From positions 1 to 64,000 of the forward strand of contig NZ_LFMW01000008.1 in the NCBI RefSeq assembly GCF_001050345.1: a stretch of DNA of 64,000 nucleotides. The letters run 5' to 3'. This document shows positions 41,604 through 50,826 of this stretch, piece by piece. The notes under the pieces are model-generated. The model was not told the origin of the DNA, made no database searches, and saw only the letters and a list, made by a program, of their open reading frames with translations. Source of the DNA: Pseudomonas fildesensis (GTDB taxonomy: Bacteria; Pseudomonadota; Gammaproteobacteria; Pseudomonadales; Pseudomonadaceae). The translations under genes and the position numbers were made by a program. Position 1 is the first letter of the stretch; each line of letters opens with the position of its first letter.

Positions 41604-42536
41604 ATGCGCTGGTTTTTATTGTTGTGCCTGGGCTTGAGCCTGCCCGCGCTGGCGGATTTCGACTACGCCCTCAAGCCGCGGCTGATCGCCGACGACACCT
41701 GGCTGCTCGAAGGCAGCACCGATAATTTCGCCAAGGCCAATGGCGGCAATATCGTCAACACCGCGTTCATCGTCACCGAGGCCGGCGTGGTGGTGATCGA
41801 CACGGGGCCGTCCAGGCGCTACGGCGAAGCCATGCGCCAGGCCATCGCCCGCGTTACCCCCAAGCCGGTGATCCAGGTGCTGCTGACCCACCATCACCCC
41901 GACCATGCGCTGGGCAACCAGGCCTTCAAGGACGTGCCCATTGGTGCCTTGGCCGGCACCACGCGCCTGCTGCACGAGCAAGGTGACAGCATGGCGGAAA
42001 ACCTCTACCGCATGGTCGGTGACTGGATGCGCGGCACTGAGGTCGTCTTGCCGACCCAGGTGCTGGAACCCGGCGTGCTGAGCTTCGGCCGTCACGATCT
42101 GCGCCTGCTCGCATTGACCGGCCACACCGGCGCCGACCTGGCGATACTCGACCCGAGCACCGGCGTGCTGTTTGCCGGCGACCTGGTGTTCTACCAGCGC
42201 GCCCTGACTACCCCCAACAGCCCAGGGCTGGCCGCGTGGCTGGCCGACCTCGACACCCTGCAAGCCTTGCCCTGGACGCTGATCGTGCCCGGCCATGGCC
42301 CGGTGGCCAATGATGCGCAGCCCTTCGCACAGATGCGCGACTACCTCACCTGGCTTGATCAACTGCTGCGCGACGGCGCCGCCCAGGGCAGCGACATGGC
42401 CGAGATGATCCGCAGCCCCATCCCCGAGCGTTTTGCCGCCATCAGCCTGAGCCGCTACGAGCTGATCCGCAGCGTCAGTCACCTGTACCCGCGTTACGAG
42501 CGCGAGCAGATGCAGCGCGTGGACGCCGCGCGCTGA
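41604..42536 (+). CDS. Quinoprotein relay system zinc metallohydrolase
   Basis: The 310-residue exported protein is a metallo-beta-lactamase fold enzyme with the zinc motif [13 protein letters not shown], a further histidine in [10 protein letters not shown], Asp in LFAGDLVF and a last histidine in IVPGHGPVA. Proteins of this type accompany the SoxYZ-like carrier and may release whatever it carries; the substrate is unknown. The start at 41604 follows AAGGAG and gives a signal peptide ([13 protein letters not shown]). It is 136 bp upstream of pedH. Confidence 0.82.
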   Translation: MRWFLLLCLGLSLPALADFDYALKPRLIADDTWLLEGSTDNFAKANGGNIVNTAFIVTEAGVVVIDTGPSRRYGEAMRQAIARVTPKPVIQVLLTHHHPDHALGNQAFKDVPIGALAGTTRLLHEQGDSMAENLYRMVGDWMRGTEVVLPTQVLEPGVLSFGRHDLRLLALTGHTGADLAILDPSTGVLFAGDLVFYQRALTTPNSPGLAAWLADLDTLQALPWTLIVPGHGPVANDAQPFAQMRDYLTWLDQLLRDGAAQGSDMAEMIRSPIPERFAAISLSRYELIRSVSHLYPRYEREQMQRVDAAR

Positions 42537-42625
42537 CCGGCCGTACCCGCTACTAAGGAACTAGCAATCTCGATACTGCGGTCAATTGTGACAACGGCCC
42601 CTGCGCCCAAGAATCTGCACCAGAC

Positions 42626-42640
42626 CGGGAAAATTTCCCG
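42626..42640. promoter_or_regulatory. Putative operator CGGGAAAATTTCCCG before pedH
   Basis: A perfect 15-bp odd palindrome, extended to 17 bp by flanking C and G, 31 bp before the pedH start. Its architecture matches the site at 39306. Being close to the start, it could overlap the transcription start region and block transcription. Confidence 0.55.
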
Positions 42641-42671
42641 GGTATAACAAAAAACCGCAGAGGTAGCCGTC

Positions 42672-44447
42672 ATGACCCAACCCGCACGCCGCCAACCCTT
42701 CGCCTTGAGTGTGTTGCTCGGTGCCATCCTGTTGTCCGGCCAGGCCATGGCCGCTGTCACCGACCAAGACATCCTCCAGGACCCGAAAAACCCCGAGCAG
42801 ATCGTCACCAACGGCCTGGGCGTGCTGGGCCAGCGCTACAGCCCGCTCGATACCCTGAATGTGGATAACGTCAAGGAACTGCGTCCGGTCTGGGCGTTCT
42901 CCTTTGGCGGCGAGAAGCAGCGCGGGCAACAGGCGCAGCCAATGATCAAGGACGGGGTGATGTACCTCACCGGCTCCTATTCGCGGGTGTTCGCGGTGGA
43001 TGCGCGCACCGGCAAGAAACTCTGGCAGTACGATGCGCGTCTGCCCGATGACATCCGCCCGTGCTGTGACGTGATCAACCGTGGCGTGGCGCTGTATGGC
43101 GACCTGGTGTTCTTCGGCACTCTCGACGCCAAGCTGGTGGCCTTGAACAAAGACACCGGCAAAGTGGTATGGAGCAAAAAAGTCGCCGACCACAAGGAAG
43201 GCTACTCGATCAGCGCGGCGCCCCTGGTGATCAACGGCAAGCTGATTACTGGCGTGGCCGGTGGCGAATTCGGTGTGGTGGGCAAGATTGAAGCCTACGA
43301 CCCGAAAAACGGCGACCTGCTGTGGAGCCGGCCGACGGTTGAAGGCCATATGGGCTACGTGTACAAGGACGGCAAGGCCGTGGAAAACGGTATCTCCGGC
43401 GGCGAGGCGGGCAAGACCTGGCCCGGCGACCTGTGGAAAACCGGCGGCGCAGCGCCATGGCTGGGCGGCTACTACGACCCGGAAACCAACCTCCTGCTGT
43501 TCGGCACCGGCAACCCGGCGCCGTGGAACTCCCACCTGCGCCCTGGCGACAACCTCTATTCGTCCTCGCGCCTGGCGCTGAACCCGGATGACGGCACCAT
43601 CAAGTGGCACTTCCAGACCACGCCCCATGACGGCTGGGACTATGACGGCGTGAACGAACTGGTCTCCTTCAACTACACCGAAGGCGGCAAAGAGATCAAA
43701 GCCGCCGCCACGGCCGACCGCAACGGCTTCTTCTACGTGCTTGATCGCACCAACGGCAAGTTCATCCGTGGTTTCCCGTTTGTCGACAAGATCACCTGGG
43801 CCACCGGCCTGGACAAGGACGGTCGGCCGATCTACAACGACGCCAGCCGCCCCGGCGCCCCGGGCAGCGAAGCCAAGGGCACCTCGGTGTTCGTCGCACC
43901 GGCGTTCCTGGGCGCGAAAAACTGGATGCCGATGGCCTATAACCGCGACACCGGGTTGTTCTACGTGCCGTCCAACGAGTGGGGCATGGACATGTGGAAC
44001 GAAGGTATCGCCTACAAAAAAGGCGCGGCGTTCCTCGGTGCGGGCTTCACTATCAAGCCATTGAACGAAGACTATATCGGCGTGCTGCGCGCCATTGACC
44101 CCAAAACCGGCAAGGAAGTCTGGCGCCACAAGAACTTCGCGCCGCTGTGGGGCGGGGTGCTGACCACCAAGGGCAACCTGGTGTTCACCGGCACGCCGGA
44201 AGGATTCCTGCAGGCCTTCAACGCCAAGACCGGCGAGAAAGTCTGGGAATTCCAGACCGGCTCCGGCGTGCTCGGCTCGCCTGTGACCTGGGAAATGGAC
44301 GGCGAACAGTACGTCTCGGTGCTCTCCGGCTGGGGCGGCGCCGTGCCGTTGTGGGGCGGTGAAGTGGCCAAGCGCATCAAGGACTTCAACCAAGGCGGCA
44401 TGCTCTGGACCTTCAAGCTGCCCAAAGAACTGGTCGCCAAACACTGA
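42672..44447 (+). CDS. pedH: PQQ-dependent alcohol dehydrogenase, lanthanide type (PedH)
   Basis: The 591-residue quinoprotein has a signal peptide ending QAMA, propeller repeats ([26 protein letters not shown]), the vicinal cysteines [10 protein letters not shown] and catalytic Asp323 in [11 protein letters not shown]. Asp325, two residues on, is the extra metal ligand that marks lanthanide-dependent enzymes of the XoxF/PedH kind. It should take over from PedE when rare-earth ions are present. It is about 43 residues shorter than PedE and reads in the opposite direction. Confidence 0.93.
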   Translation: MTQPARRQPFALSVLLGAILLSGQAMAAVTDQDILQDPKNPEQIVTNGLGVLGQRYSPLDTLNVDNVKELRPVWAFSFGGEKQRGQQAQPMIKDGVMYLTGSYSRVFAVDARTGKKLWQYDARLPDDIRPCCDVINRGVALYGDLVFFGTLDAKLVALNKDTGKVVWSKKVADHKEGYSISAAPLVINGKLITGVAGGEFGVVGKIEAYDPKNGDLLWSRPTVEGHMGYVYKDGKAVENGISGGEAGKTWPGDLWKTGGAAPWLGGYYDPETNLLLFGTGNPAPWNSHLRPGDNLYSSSRLALNPDDGTIKWHFQTTPHDGWDYDGVNELVSFNYTEGGKEIKAAATADRNGFFYVLDRTNGKFIRGFPFVDKITWATGLDKDGRPIYNDASRPGAPGSEAKGTSVFVAPAFLGAKNWMPMAYNRDTGLFYVPSNEWGMDMWNEGIAYKKGAAFLGAGFTIKPLNEDYIGVLRAIDPKTGKEVWRHKNFAPLWGGVLTTKGNLVFTGTPEGFLQAFNAKTGEKVWEFQTGSGVLGSPVTWEMDGEQYVSVLSGWGGAVPLWGGEVAKRIKDFNQGGMLWTFKLPKELVAKH

Positions 44448-44465
44448 ATCTACGACCAAATGACA

Positions 44466-44512
44466 AGAGCCCCCCTGCCAACGGCGCATTCGCCCGGCAG
44501 CGGGGGCTCTTT
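44466..44512 (+). terminator. Rho-independent terminator after pedH
   Basis: AGAGCCCCCCTGCC pairs with GGCAGCGGGGGCTCT across a GC-rich loop and is followed by a short T run. It should separate pedH from pedI transcription at least in part. Confidence 0.7.
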
Positions 44513-44568
44513 ACTATCGGGTGATCGCCTGTTGACCGACAGGCCCGGACCCAGACAGAGGCTTCAAC

Positions 44569-46089
44569 ATGATCTACGCACAACCTGGCACCCCTGGCGC
44601 CATCGTCAGCTTCAAGCAACGCTACGGTAATTACATCGGTGGCGAATTCGTCGCGCCGGTCAGCGGTGAGTACTTCACCAACACTTCGCCAGTGACTGGT
44701 GAAGTGATCGCCGAATTCCCGCGCTCCAATGCCGCTGACATCGACAAAGCCCTGGACGCCGCCCATGCCGCCGCCGATGCCTGGGGCAAGACCTCGGCCC
44801 AGGACCGCTCCCTGGTACTGCTGAAAATCGCCGACCGTATCGAACAACACCTCGAAGTACTGGCCGTCACCGAAAGCTGGGACAACGGCAAGGCCGTGCG
44901 TGAAACCCTCAACGCCGACGTGCCCCTGGCTGCCGACCACTTCCGCTATTTCGCTGGTTGCATCCGTGCCCAGGAAGGCGGCGCCGCCGAGATCAACGAA
45001 CTGACCGCTGCCTACCACTTCCACGAGCCGCTGGGTGTGGTCGGGCAGATCATCCCGTGGAACTTCCCGCTGCTGATGGCCGCCTGGAAACTCGCCCCGG
45101 CCCTGGCGGCCGGCAACTGCATCGTGCTCAAGCCGGCCGAGCAGACGCCGCTGTCGATCATGGTGTTTGCCGAATTGATCAATGACCTGCTGCCACCGGG
45201 CGTGCTGAACATCGTCCAGGGTTTTGGCCGCGAAGCAGGGGAGGCGCTGGCTACCAGCAAGCGCATCGCCAAGATCGCCTTTACCGGCTCCACCCCGGTG
45301 GGCGCGCACATCATGCATGCGGCAGCCGAGAACATCATTCCGTCCACCGTCGAGCTGGGCGGCAAGTCGCCGAACATCTTCTTCGAAGACATCATGCAGG
45401 CCGAGCCGCAGTTCATCGAGAAAGCCGCCGAAGGCCTGGTGCTGGCGTTCTTCAACCAGGGCGAAGTGTGCACCTGCCCGTCGCGGGCGCTGGTGCAGGA
45501 GTCGATCTACGACGACTTCATGAAAGTGGTGATGAAGAAGATCGTCAAGATCAAGCGCGGCAACCCGCTGGACACCGAGACTATGGTCGGCGCCCAAGCG
45601 TCCGAGCAGCAATACGACAAGATCCTCTCCTACCTCAAGATCGCCCAGGAAGAGGGCGCCGAGCTGCTCACCGGCGGCGCGGCCGAACGCTTGGAGGGCG
45701 ACTTGTCCAGCGGTTACTACATCCAGCCGACCCTGCTCAAGGGCCACAACAAGATGCGTGTGTTCCAGGAAGAAATCTTCGGTCCGGTGGTGGGCATCAC
45801 CACCTTCAAGGACGAAGCCGAAGCCCTGGCGATTGCCAATGACAGCGAATTCGGCCTGGGTGCCGGGTTGTGGACGCGTGATATCAACCGCGCCTATCGC
45901 ATGGGCCGGGCGATCAAGGCCGGGCGGGTGTGGACCAACTGTTATCACCTGTACCCAGCGCATGCGGCGTTTGGCGGGTACAAGAAGTCGGGTGTGGGGC
46001 GTGAGAACCACAAAATGATGTTGGACCACTACCAGCAGACCAAGAACCTGTTGGTGAGCTACGACATTAACCCGTTGGGCTTCTTCTGA
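44569..46089 (+). CDS. pedI: NAD-dependent aldehyde dehydrogenase (ExaC/PedI type)
   Basis: The 506-residue enzyme has the aldehyde dehydrogenase core: cofactor-binding [29 protein letters not shown], the general base in VELGGKSPN and the nucleophilic cysteine in [14 protein letters not shown]. The [18 protein letters not shown] start matches acetaldehyde dehydrogenases that work with quinoprotein alcohol dehydrogenases. It oxidises the aldehyde made in the periplasm once it reaches the cytosol. It has its own ribosome-binding site after the pedH terminator. Confidence 0.92.
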   Translation: MIYAQPGTPGAIVSFKQRYGNYIGGEFVAPVSGEYFTNTSPVTGEVIAEFPRSNAADIDKALDAAHAAADAWGKTSAQDRSLVLLKIADRIEQHLEVLAVTESWDNGKAVRETLNADVPLAADHFRYFAGCIRAQEGGAAEINELTAAYHFHEPLGVVGQIIPWNFPLLMAAWKLAPALAAGNCIVLKPAEQTPLSIMVFAELINDLLPPGVLNIVQGFGREAGEALATSKRIAKIAFTGSTPVGAHIMHAAAENIIPSTVELGGKSPNIFFEDIMQAEPQFIEKAAEGLVLAFFNQGEVCTCPSRALVQESIYDDFMKVVMKKIVKIKRGNPLDTETMVGAQASEQQYDKILSYLKIAQEEGAELLTGGAAERLEGDLSSGYYIQPTLLKGHNKMRVFQEEIFGPVVGITTFKDEAEALAIANDSEFGLGAGLWTRDINRAYRMGRAIKAGRVWTNCYHLYPAHAAFGGYKKSGVGRENHKMMLDHYQQTKNLLVSYDINPLGFF

Positions 46090-46112
46090 TTCCGACTTGA
46101 AATGCAATTAAC

Positions 46113-46201
46113 TGTGGGAGGGGGCTTGCTCCCGATAGCGGTGGGTCAGTGACATAAATGTTGACTGACACACTGCTATCGGGAGCAAGCCCCCTCCCAC
46201 A
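46113..46201. repeat. Inverted repeat of the TGTGGGAGGGGGCTTGC family
   Basis: TGTGGGAGGGGGCTTGCTCC and GGAGCAAGCCCCCTCCCACA enclose CGATAGCGG/GCTATCGGG. It matches the copy at 24408 in order and spacing and lies 24 bp after the pedI stop. Confidence 0.88.
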
Positions 46202-46327
46202 TTTTGATCTCTGTACATCCGCGACTAATGCAGGCGTTAGCCTGTTCGAAAGTAGCATTCGTCGCGTCATCCCCCCATGCATTAATGAACCCACCGGAAT
46301 CTTCCGGCACAACAAGAGGAACGCCCC

Positions 46328-46399
46328 ATGTGGACTAAACCCGCGTTTACCGACCTGCGTATCGGCTTTGAAGTGACCATGTACTTCGCCAGCCGCTGA
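46328..46399 (+). CDS. pqqA: Orphan PqqA precursor peptide
   Basis: The 23-residue peptide starts [20 protein letters not shown] and ends ASR. It has the E-x-x-x-Y motif (Glu15, Tyr19) that the radical-SAM enzyme PqqE cross-links to make the PQQ skeleton. The ribosome-binding site is GAGG 6-7 bp upstream. No pqqB, C, D or E gene follows; the peptide gene stands alone between pedI and ercA with its own terminator. It is therefore a second precursor copy that must use the PQQ biosynthesis enzymes encoded elsewhere. Confidence 0.9.
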   Translation: MWTKPAFTDLRIGFEVTMYFASR

Positions 46400-46404
46400 T
46401 CCAC

Positions 46405-46437
46405 CCCCGGCCAGCCACGCGCTGGCCGGGGTCGTTT
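46405..46437 (+). terminator. Rho-independent terminator after pqqA
   Basis: CCCCGGCCAGC pairs perfectly with GCTGGCCGGGG (11 bp, 5-nt loop), followed by TCGTTTT. It lies 5 bp past the pqqA stop and makes pqqA a single-gene transcript. Confidence 0.85.
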
Positions 46438-46526
46438 TGGGAATGACCCTTTGGTCTGATTGCATTCGCCCCCGGATGGGTTAGTGTGGAGCGCATCTCC
46501 CCAAAATAATAAAAACAGGCTTTCCA

Positions 46527-47690
46527 ATGAGCCCAAACCTGAGCCTCCTGCGTAAATTCGTCTCGCCTGAAATCATCTTTGGTGCCGGCTGCCGGCACAA
46601 CGTCGGCAATTACGCCAAGACCTTTGGTGCGCGCAAAGTGCTGGTGGTCAGCGACCCCGGTGTGATCGCCGCCGGCTGGGTCGCCGATGTGGAAGCCAGC
46701 CTGCAAGCCATCGGTATCGATTACTGCCTGTACAGCGCCGTATCGCCCAACCCGCGTGTCGAAGAAGTGATGCTCGGTGCCGAGGTGTACCGCGAAAACC
46801 ATTGCGACGTGATCGTGGCCATCGGCGGCGGCAGCCCGATGGACTGCGGCAAGGCCATCGGCATTGTGGTCGCCCATGGGCGCAACATCCTCGAATTCGA
46901 AGGCGTGGACACCATTCGCGTGCCTAGCCCACCCTTGATCCTGATCCCCACCACCGCCGGCACCTCGGCGGACGTCTCGCAGTTCGTGATCATCTCCAAC
47001 CAGCAGGAGCGCATGAAGTTCTCCATCGTCAGCAAGGCGGTGGTGCCGGACGTGTCGCTGATCGACCCGGAAACCACCGCCAGCATGGACCCGTTCCTGT
47101 CCGCCTGTACCGGCATCGACGCGCTGGTGCATGCCATCGAGGCGTTCGTGTCCACTGGCCACGGCCCGCTCACCGACCCGCACGCGCTTGAGGCCATGCG
47201 CCTGATCAACGGCAACCTCGTGCAGATGATCGCCAACCCGACGGACATCGCCCTGCGCGAGAAGATCATGCTCGGCAGCATGCAGGCGGGGCTGGCGTTT
47301 TCCAATGCGATCCTCGGCGCGGTGCACGCCATGTCCCACAGTCTGGGCGGCTTTCTCGACTTGCCCCATGGGCTGTGCAACGCGGTGCTGGTGGAGCACG
47401 TGGTGGCGTTCAACTACAACTCGGCGCCGGAGCGTTTCAAGGTGATCGCCGAGACGTTCGGCATCGACTGCCGGGGCCTCAACCATCGGCAGATTCGTGA
47501 TCGATTGGTCGAGCATCTGATCGCCTTGAAACAGGCGATCGGCTTCCACGAGACCCTCGGCTTGCACGGCGTGCGCGTGGCGGATATTCCGTTCCTGTCC
47601 CAGCATGCGATGCACGACCCGTGCATCCTCACCAACCCGCGTGAATCCAGCCAGCGTGACGTCGAGGTCGTCTATGGCGAAGCTCTCTGA
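46527..47690 (+). CDS. ercA: Iron-containing alcohol dehydrogenase, ErcA-like
   Basis: The 387-residue protein has the group III alcohol dehydrogenase layout: NAD site GGGSPMDCGKAIG, TAGTSADVSQFVII, and iron-ligand histidines in the CTGIDALVHAIEAF and AVHAMSHSLGGFLDLPHG segments. In P. aeruginosa, ErcA acts in regulation of ethanol oxidation with the kinase ErcS', and the same pairing is seen here. Whether it is mainly enzyme or regulator cannot be read from sequence. It overlaps the kinase gene by 17 bp. Confidence 0.87.
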   Translation: MSPNLSLLRKFVSPEIIFGAGCRHNVGNYAKTFGARKVLVVSDPGVIAAGWVADVEASLQAIGIDYCLYSAVSPNPRVEEVMLGAEVYRENHCDVIVAIGGGSPMDCGKAIGIVVAHGRNILEFEGVDTIRVPSPPLILIPTTAGTSADVSQFVIISNQQERMKFSIVSKAVVPDVSLIDPETTASMDPFLSACTGIDALVHAIEAFVSTGHGPLTDPHALEAMRLINGNLVQMIANPTDIALREKIMLGSMQAGLAFSNAILGAVHAMSHSLGGFLDLPHGLCNAVLVEHVVAFNYNSAPERFKVIAETFGIDCRGLNHRQIRDRLVEHLIALKQAIGFHETLGLHGVRVADIPFLSQHAMHDPCILTNPRESSQRDVEVVYGEAL

Positions 47691-49044
47691 CGACCAGCAA
47701 CAGGCGCTCGCCGGGCTGCTGGGCCTTGGCAATCACTCAGCGCGCAAGAGCCACTACCCTGAGCTGACTGCGCGGCTCGACGAGCTGGAGGCCGAGCGCA
47801 ACCGCTACATCCGCCTCAACGATGAGCTGGAGCAGCGGGTGGCGGCGCGCACCGATGAACTGTTGGAAGCCAATCACAACCTGCAACAGCAGATCGCCCA
47901 GCGCGAACAGATCGAACAGGACCTGCGCGACGCCCGTGACGCAGCCCAGGCCGCCAACCGCAGCAAAGACAAGTACCTCGCCGCCGCCAGCCATGACCTG
48001 CTGCAACCGCTGAATGCCGCGCGGCTGCTGATCTCCACCCTGCGTGAGCGCAACTTGCCGAGCGTCGAGCAGGTGCTGGTCGAGCGCACCCATCAGGCCC
48101 TGGAAGGCGCCGAGGATTTGCTCACCGACCTGCTGGATATCTCGCGGCTGGACCAAGCGGCGGTCAAGCCGGATGTGGCCTTGTACCGCCTGGATGAACT
48201 GTTTGCGCCGCTGGTCTCGGAGTTTCAATCGGTGGCCCAGGCGGCGGGGCTTAACCTGCGCGCACGCACGGGCGGCTATGCGATTCGTACCGACTTGCGC
48301 CTGATCACGCGAATTTTGCGCAACTTCCTCAGCAATGCCTGCCGCTACACCGATGAGGGCTGCATCCTTCTCGGCGCGCGACGCCGGGGTAATCAGCTGC
48401 GCCTGGAGGTGTGGGACACCGGGCGGGGGATTGCGGCGGACCGGCTGGATTCGATCTTTTTGGAGTTCAACCAGCTCGACGTCGGCCGCGCCTCGGACCG
48501 CAAGGGCGTCGGGTTGGGCCTGGCGATTGTCGAGCGCATCGCCGAGATTCTGGGCTACCCGGTGGCGGTGCGCTCGTGGCCTGGACGCGGCTCGATGTTC
48601 AGCATCGAAGTGCCCATCAGCGATGAGATGCCGTTGGCCATCAGCCAGTTGCCGGTGCAGCCGACCACGGGCAACCCGTTGCCGGGGCGGCGCTTGCTGG
48701 TGATCGATAACGAAGTCAGCATCCTGGAAAGCATGCGTGCGCTGCTCGGGCAGTGGGGTTGCGAGGTGGTCACGGCCACCGACCAGGCCGGCGCCTTGCT
48801 GGCGTTGCAGGGCAGGGCGCCGGAACTGATCCTGGCGGACTATCACCTTGACCATGGGGTGGTGGGCTGTGAGGTGATCAAGCACCTGCGCGAGCATTTC
48901 GCCCAGCCGATTCCCGCCGTGATCATCACCGCCGACCGCACCGACCAGTGCCGGCGCACGCTGCGGCGGCTGGATGCACCGCTGCTGAACAAACCGGTCA
49001 AGCCCGGGAAGTTGCGGGCAGTGTTGAGCCAGCTATTGGCCTAG
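47674..49044 (+). CDS. Soluble hybrid histidine kinase, ErcS'-like
   Basis: The 456-residue protein has no membrane span. An N-terminal coiled coil (about residues 25-95, ELEQRVAARTDELLEANHNL) leads to a HisKA domain (AAASHDLLQPLNAARLLIST) and a HATPase domain (NFLSNACRYT, VWDTGRGI, GVGLGLAIVERI). A C-terminal receiver has the phospho-acceptor in LILADYHLDHG. The signal must be cytoplasmic. Its start at 47674 lies inside ercA, so the two are translationally coupled; together they probably control alcohol-oxidation genes in a phosphorelay. Confidence 0.87.
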   Translation: MAKLSDDQQQALAGLLGLGNHSARKSHYPELTARLDELEAERNRYIRLNDELEQRVAARTDELLEANHNLQQQIAQREQIEQDLRDARDAAQAANRSKDKYLAAASHDLLQPLNAARLLISTLRERNLPSVEQVLVERTHQALEGAEDLLTDLLDISRLDQAAVKPDVALYRLDELFAPLVSEFQSVAQAAGLNLRARTGGYAIRTDLRLITRILRNFLSNACRYTDEGCILLGARRRGNQLRLEVWDTGRGIAADRLDSIFLEFNQLDVGRASDRKGVGLGLAIVERIAEILGYPVAVRSWPGRGSMFSIEVPISDEMPLAISQLPVQPTTGNPLPGRRLLVIDNEVSILESMRALLGQWGCEVVTATDQAGALLALQGRAPELILADYHLDHGVVGCEVIKHLREHFAQPIPAVIITADRTDQCRRTLRRLDAPLLNKPVKPGKLRAVLSQLLA

Positions 49045-49099
49045 GGGCGTTCTCAATTGGTTTTCCCGGTGCGGCGGGGAAACTAATTAAGAACGCCCC
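49044..49099 (+). terminator. Terminator-like hairpin after the hybrid kinase
   Basis: GGGGCGTTCT at the stop codon pairs with AGAACGCCCC at 49090-49099, and an inner GTTTTCCC/GGGGAAAC stem extends it. There is no strong T run. It probably marks the end of the ercA unit. Confidence 0.6.
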
Positions 49100-49105
49100 C
49101 TGCAC

Positions 49106-49121
49106 GTTGATACCCGTCAAC
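49106..49121. promoter_or_regulatory. Short dyad GTTGATACCCGTCAAC upstream of the symporter gene
   Basis: GTTGA and TCAAC arms are separated by 6 bp, 60 bp before the symporter ATG. It may be an operator or chance; only one copy was seen. Confidence 0.25.
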
Positions 49122-49181
49122 ACCCCTTGCGGCGCTTTGCCCCATGCTGTCGGCCAGATTTGACCGCCGCCGGAGAACCCC

Positions 49182-50660
49182 ATGAGCGCCCCCGTAACAA
49201 CCGCTGCATCCCTCAAGTTGCCCCTGGGCCTGGTGCTTGCCGTGCTAGTGATGGTCGGCGTGCTGCTGTTGCCGCTGCCGGCGGACTTGCCGGTGGCCGG
49301 GCATCGAATGCTGGCGATCCTCGCGTTTGCCGTGGTGGTGTGGATCAGTGAAGCGGTGTCCTATGAAGCCAGCGCGATCATGATCACCTCGCTCATGGCG
49401 TTCCTGCTCGGCACCGCGCCGTCGCTGCAGGACCCTACGCACCTGATCGGCTCCAGCCCTGCGATCAGCATGGCCCTGACCGGCTTCTCCAACCCGGCAC
49501 TGGCCTTGGTGGCGGGCGCGCTGTTTATCGCCGCCGCCATGACCCACACCGGCCTCGACCGGCGCATTGCCCTGGTCACCTTGACCCGGGTCGGTACCAG
49601 CACTCGCGGTATTTTGCTGGGGGCGATCGCGGTGACTATCCTCCTGAGCCTGGTGGTACCCAGCGCCACCGCGCGCAGTGCCTGTGTGGTACCGATCATG
49701 ATGGGCGTGGTGGCGGCGTTTGGTGTGGACAAACGCTCCAACATCGCCGCCGGCCTGATGATCGTGGTGGCCCAGGGCACCAGCATCTGGAACGTCGGCA
49801 TCCAGACTGCCGCCGCGCAGAACCTGCTGACCGTGGGTTTTATGGACAAGATGCTCGGCCAGCGCGTGTCGTGGATCGACTGGCTGATCGCCGGCGCGCC
49901 GTGGGCGGTGATCATGTCGGCGGTGTTGTTGTTCCTGGTGATCAAGCTACTGCCGCCGGAAAGCGACAGCATCCCCGGTGGCAAAGAGGCGGTTGCGCAA
50001 TCGCTGGTGGATATCGGCCCGATGACGGGGCCACAGAAGCGCTTGCTGGCGGTGTCGGTGCTGTTGCTGTTGGCATGGGCGACGGAAGGGCGGCTGCACC
50101 CTTTCGACACCACCTCGACCACCTACGCCGGGCTGGTGTTCCTGCTGCTGCCGGGGATTGGGGTGATGACCTGGAAGGATGTGCAGTCGCGTATTCCATG
50201 GGGCACGGTGATTGTGTTCGGCGTTGGGATCAGCCTCGGTACGGCGCTGCTGACCACCCAGGCCGGGCAATGGCTGGGCTCGCAGGTGGTGGCGCACACG
50301 GGCCTGGATCAGGTCGGGCCGTTGGGGGTGTTTGCGATCCTCGGTGCGTTCCTCATCCTGATCCACCTGGGCTTTGCCAGTGCCACGGCATTGACCTCAG
50401 CGTTGTTGCCGATCCTGATCGCGGTACTGCAGACCTTACCGGGGGAGTTCAACCGCCTGGGGATGACCATGCTGTTGGGGTTTGTGATGAGCTACGGGTT
50501 TATCCTGCCGATCAACGCGCCGCAGAACATGGTGTGCCTGGGGACCGGCACGTTTACGGCGCGGCAGTTTGCCAAGGTGGGGATTTTGGTGACGCTGATT
50601 GGTTACGGGTTGATGCTGGTGTTTGCGGCGACGTATTGGAGCTGGCTCGGCTGGATCTGA
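49182..50660 (+). CDS. DASS/SLC13-type anion:sodium symporter
   Basis: The 492-residue protein has about 12 hydrophobic segments and the divalent-anion symporter features: WISEAVSYEASAIMITSLMA near residue 50, SNPALALVAGALFIAAAMT, and the C-terminal LILIHLGFASATALTSALLP with INAPQNMVCLGTG. These correspond to the paired helix-hairpin substrate sites. Substrates in the family are di- and tricarboxylates or sulfate; which one cannot be told. GGAG precedes the ATG at 49182. It stands alone. Confidence 0.82.
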   Translation: MSAPVTTAASLKLPLGLVLAVLVMVGVLLLPLPADLPVAGHRMLAILAFAVVVWISEAVSYEASAIMITSLMAFLLGTAPSLQDPTHLIGSSPAISMALTGFSNPALALVAGALFIAAAMTHTGLDRRIALVTLTRVGTSTRGILLGAIAVTILLSLVVPSATARSACVVPIMMGVVAAFGVDKRSNIAAGLMIVVAQGTSIWNVGIQTAAAQNLLTVGFMDKMLGQRVSWIDWLIAGAPWAVIMSAVLLFLVIKLLPPESDSIPGGKEAVAQSLVDIGPMTGPQKRLLAVSVLLLLAWATEGRLHPFDTTSTTYAGLVFLLLPGIGVMTWKDVQSRIPWGTVIVFGVGISLGTALLTTQAGQWLGSQVVAHTGLDQVGPLGVFAILGAFLILIHLGFASATALTSALLPILIAVLQTLPGEFNRLGMTMLLGFVMSYGFILPINAPQNMVCLGTGTFTARQFAKVGILVTLIGYGLMLVFAATYWSWLGWI

Positions 50661-50752
50661 TGCGGGACGGGTTCTCCAATACAAAGGAGGCCCACTCCCA
50701 CATTTGACCGTGCCCGCGTGAGGACCCATTGTGTCCTCGACATGGCAAGATG

Positions 50753-50791
50753 AACTCCTCTCAGGTTTACTACTCCCTGAGTTATGGAGTT
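50753..50791. promoter_or_regulatory. Nested dyads upstream of the efflux operon
   Basis: CTCAGG-N10-CCTGAG (50760-50781) lies inside AACTCC...GGAGTT (50753-50791), and ACTCC-N8-GGAGT (50773-50790) overlaps both. They lie 36-74 bp before the MFS start, a normal place for an operator of a drug-efflux repressor or activator. No regulator gene is adjacent. Confidence 0.4.
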
Positions 50792-50826
50792 ACCGACCTT
50801 GCGTGTCGGCTCATCAAGGTCATCGA

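Noticed and set aside
37316..41605. A 1429-codon minus-strand open frame running from pedE across pedF and three more genes
   Set aside because: Only the part to 39220 is PedE. The rest is an antisense shadow of plus-strand genes with signal peptides, heme and zinc motifs.
42582..44489. Long minus-strand frame opposite pedH
   Set aside because: It is the mirror of a GC-rich gene: histidine- and valine-rich, low complexity, with no domain. PedH on the plus strand explains the DNA.
44413..46107. 564-codon minus-strand frame opposite pedI
   Set aside because: Antisense shadow. The aldehyde dehydrogenase motifs are on the plus strand.
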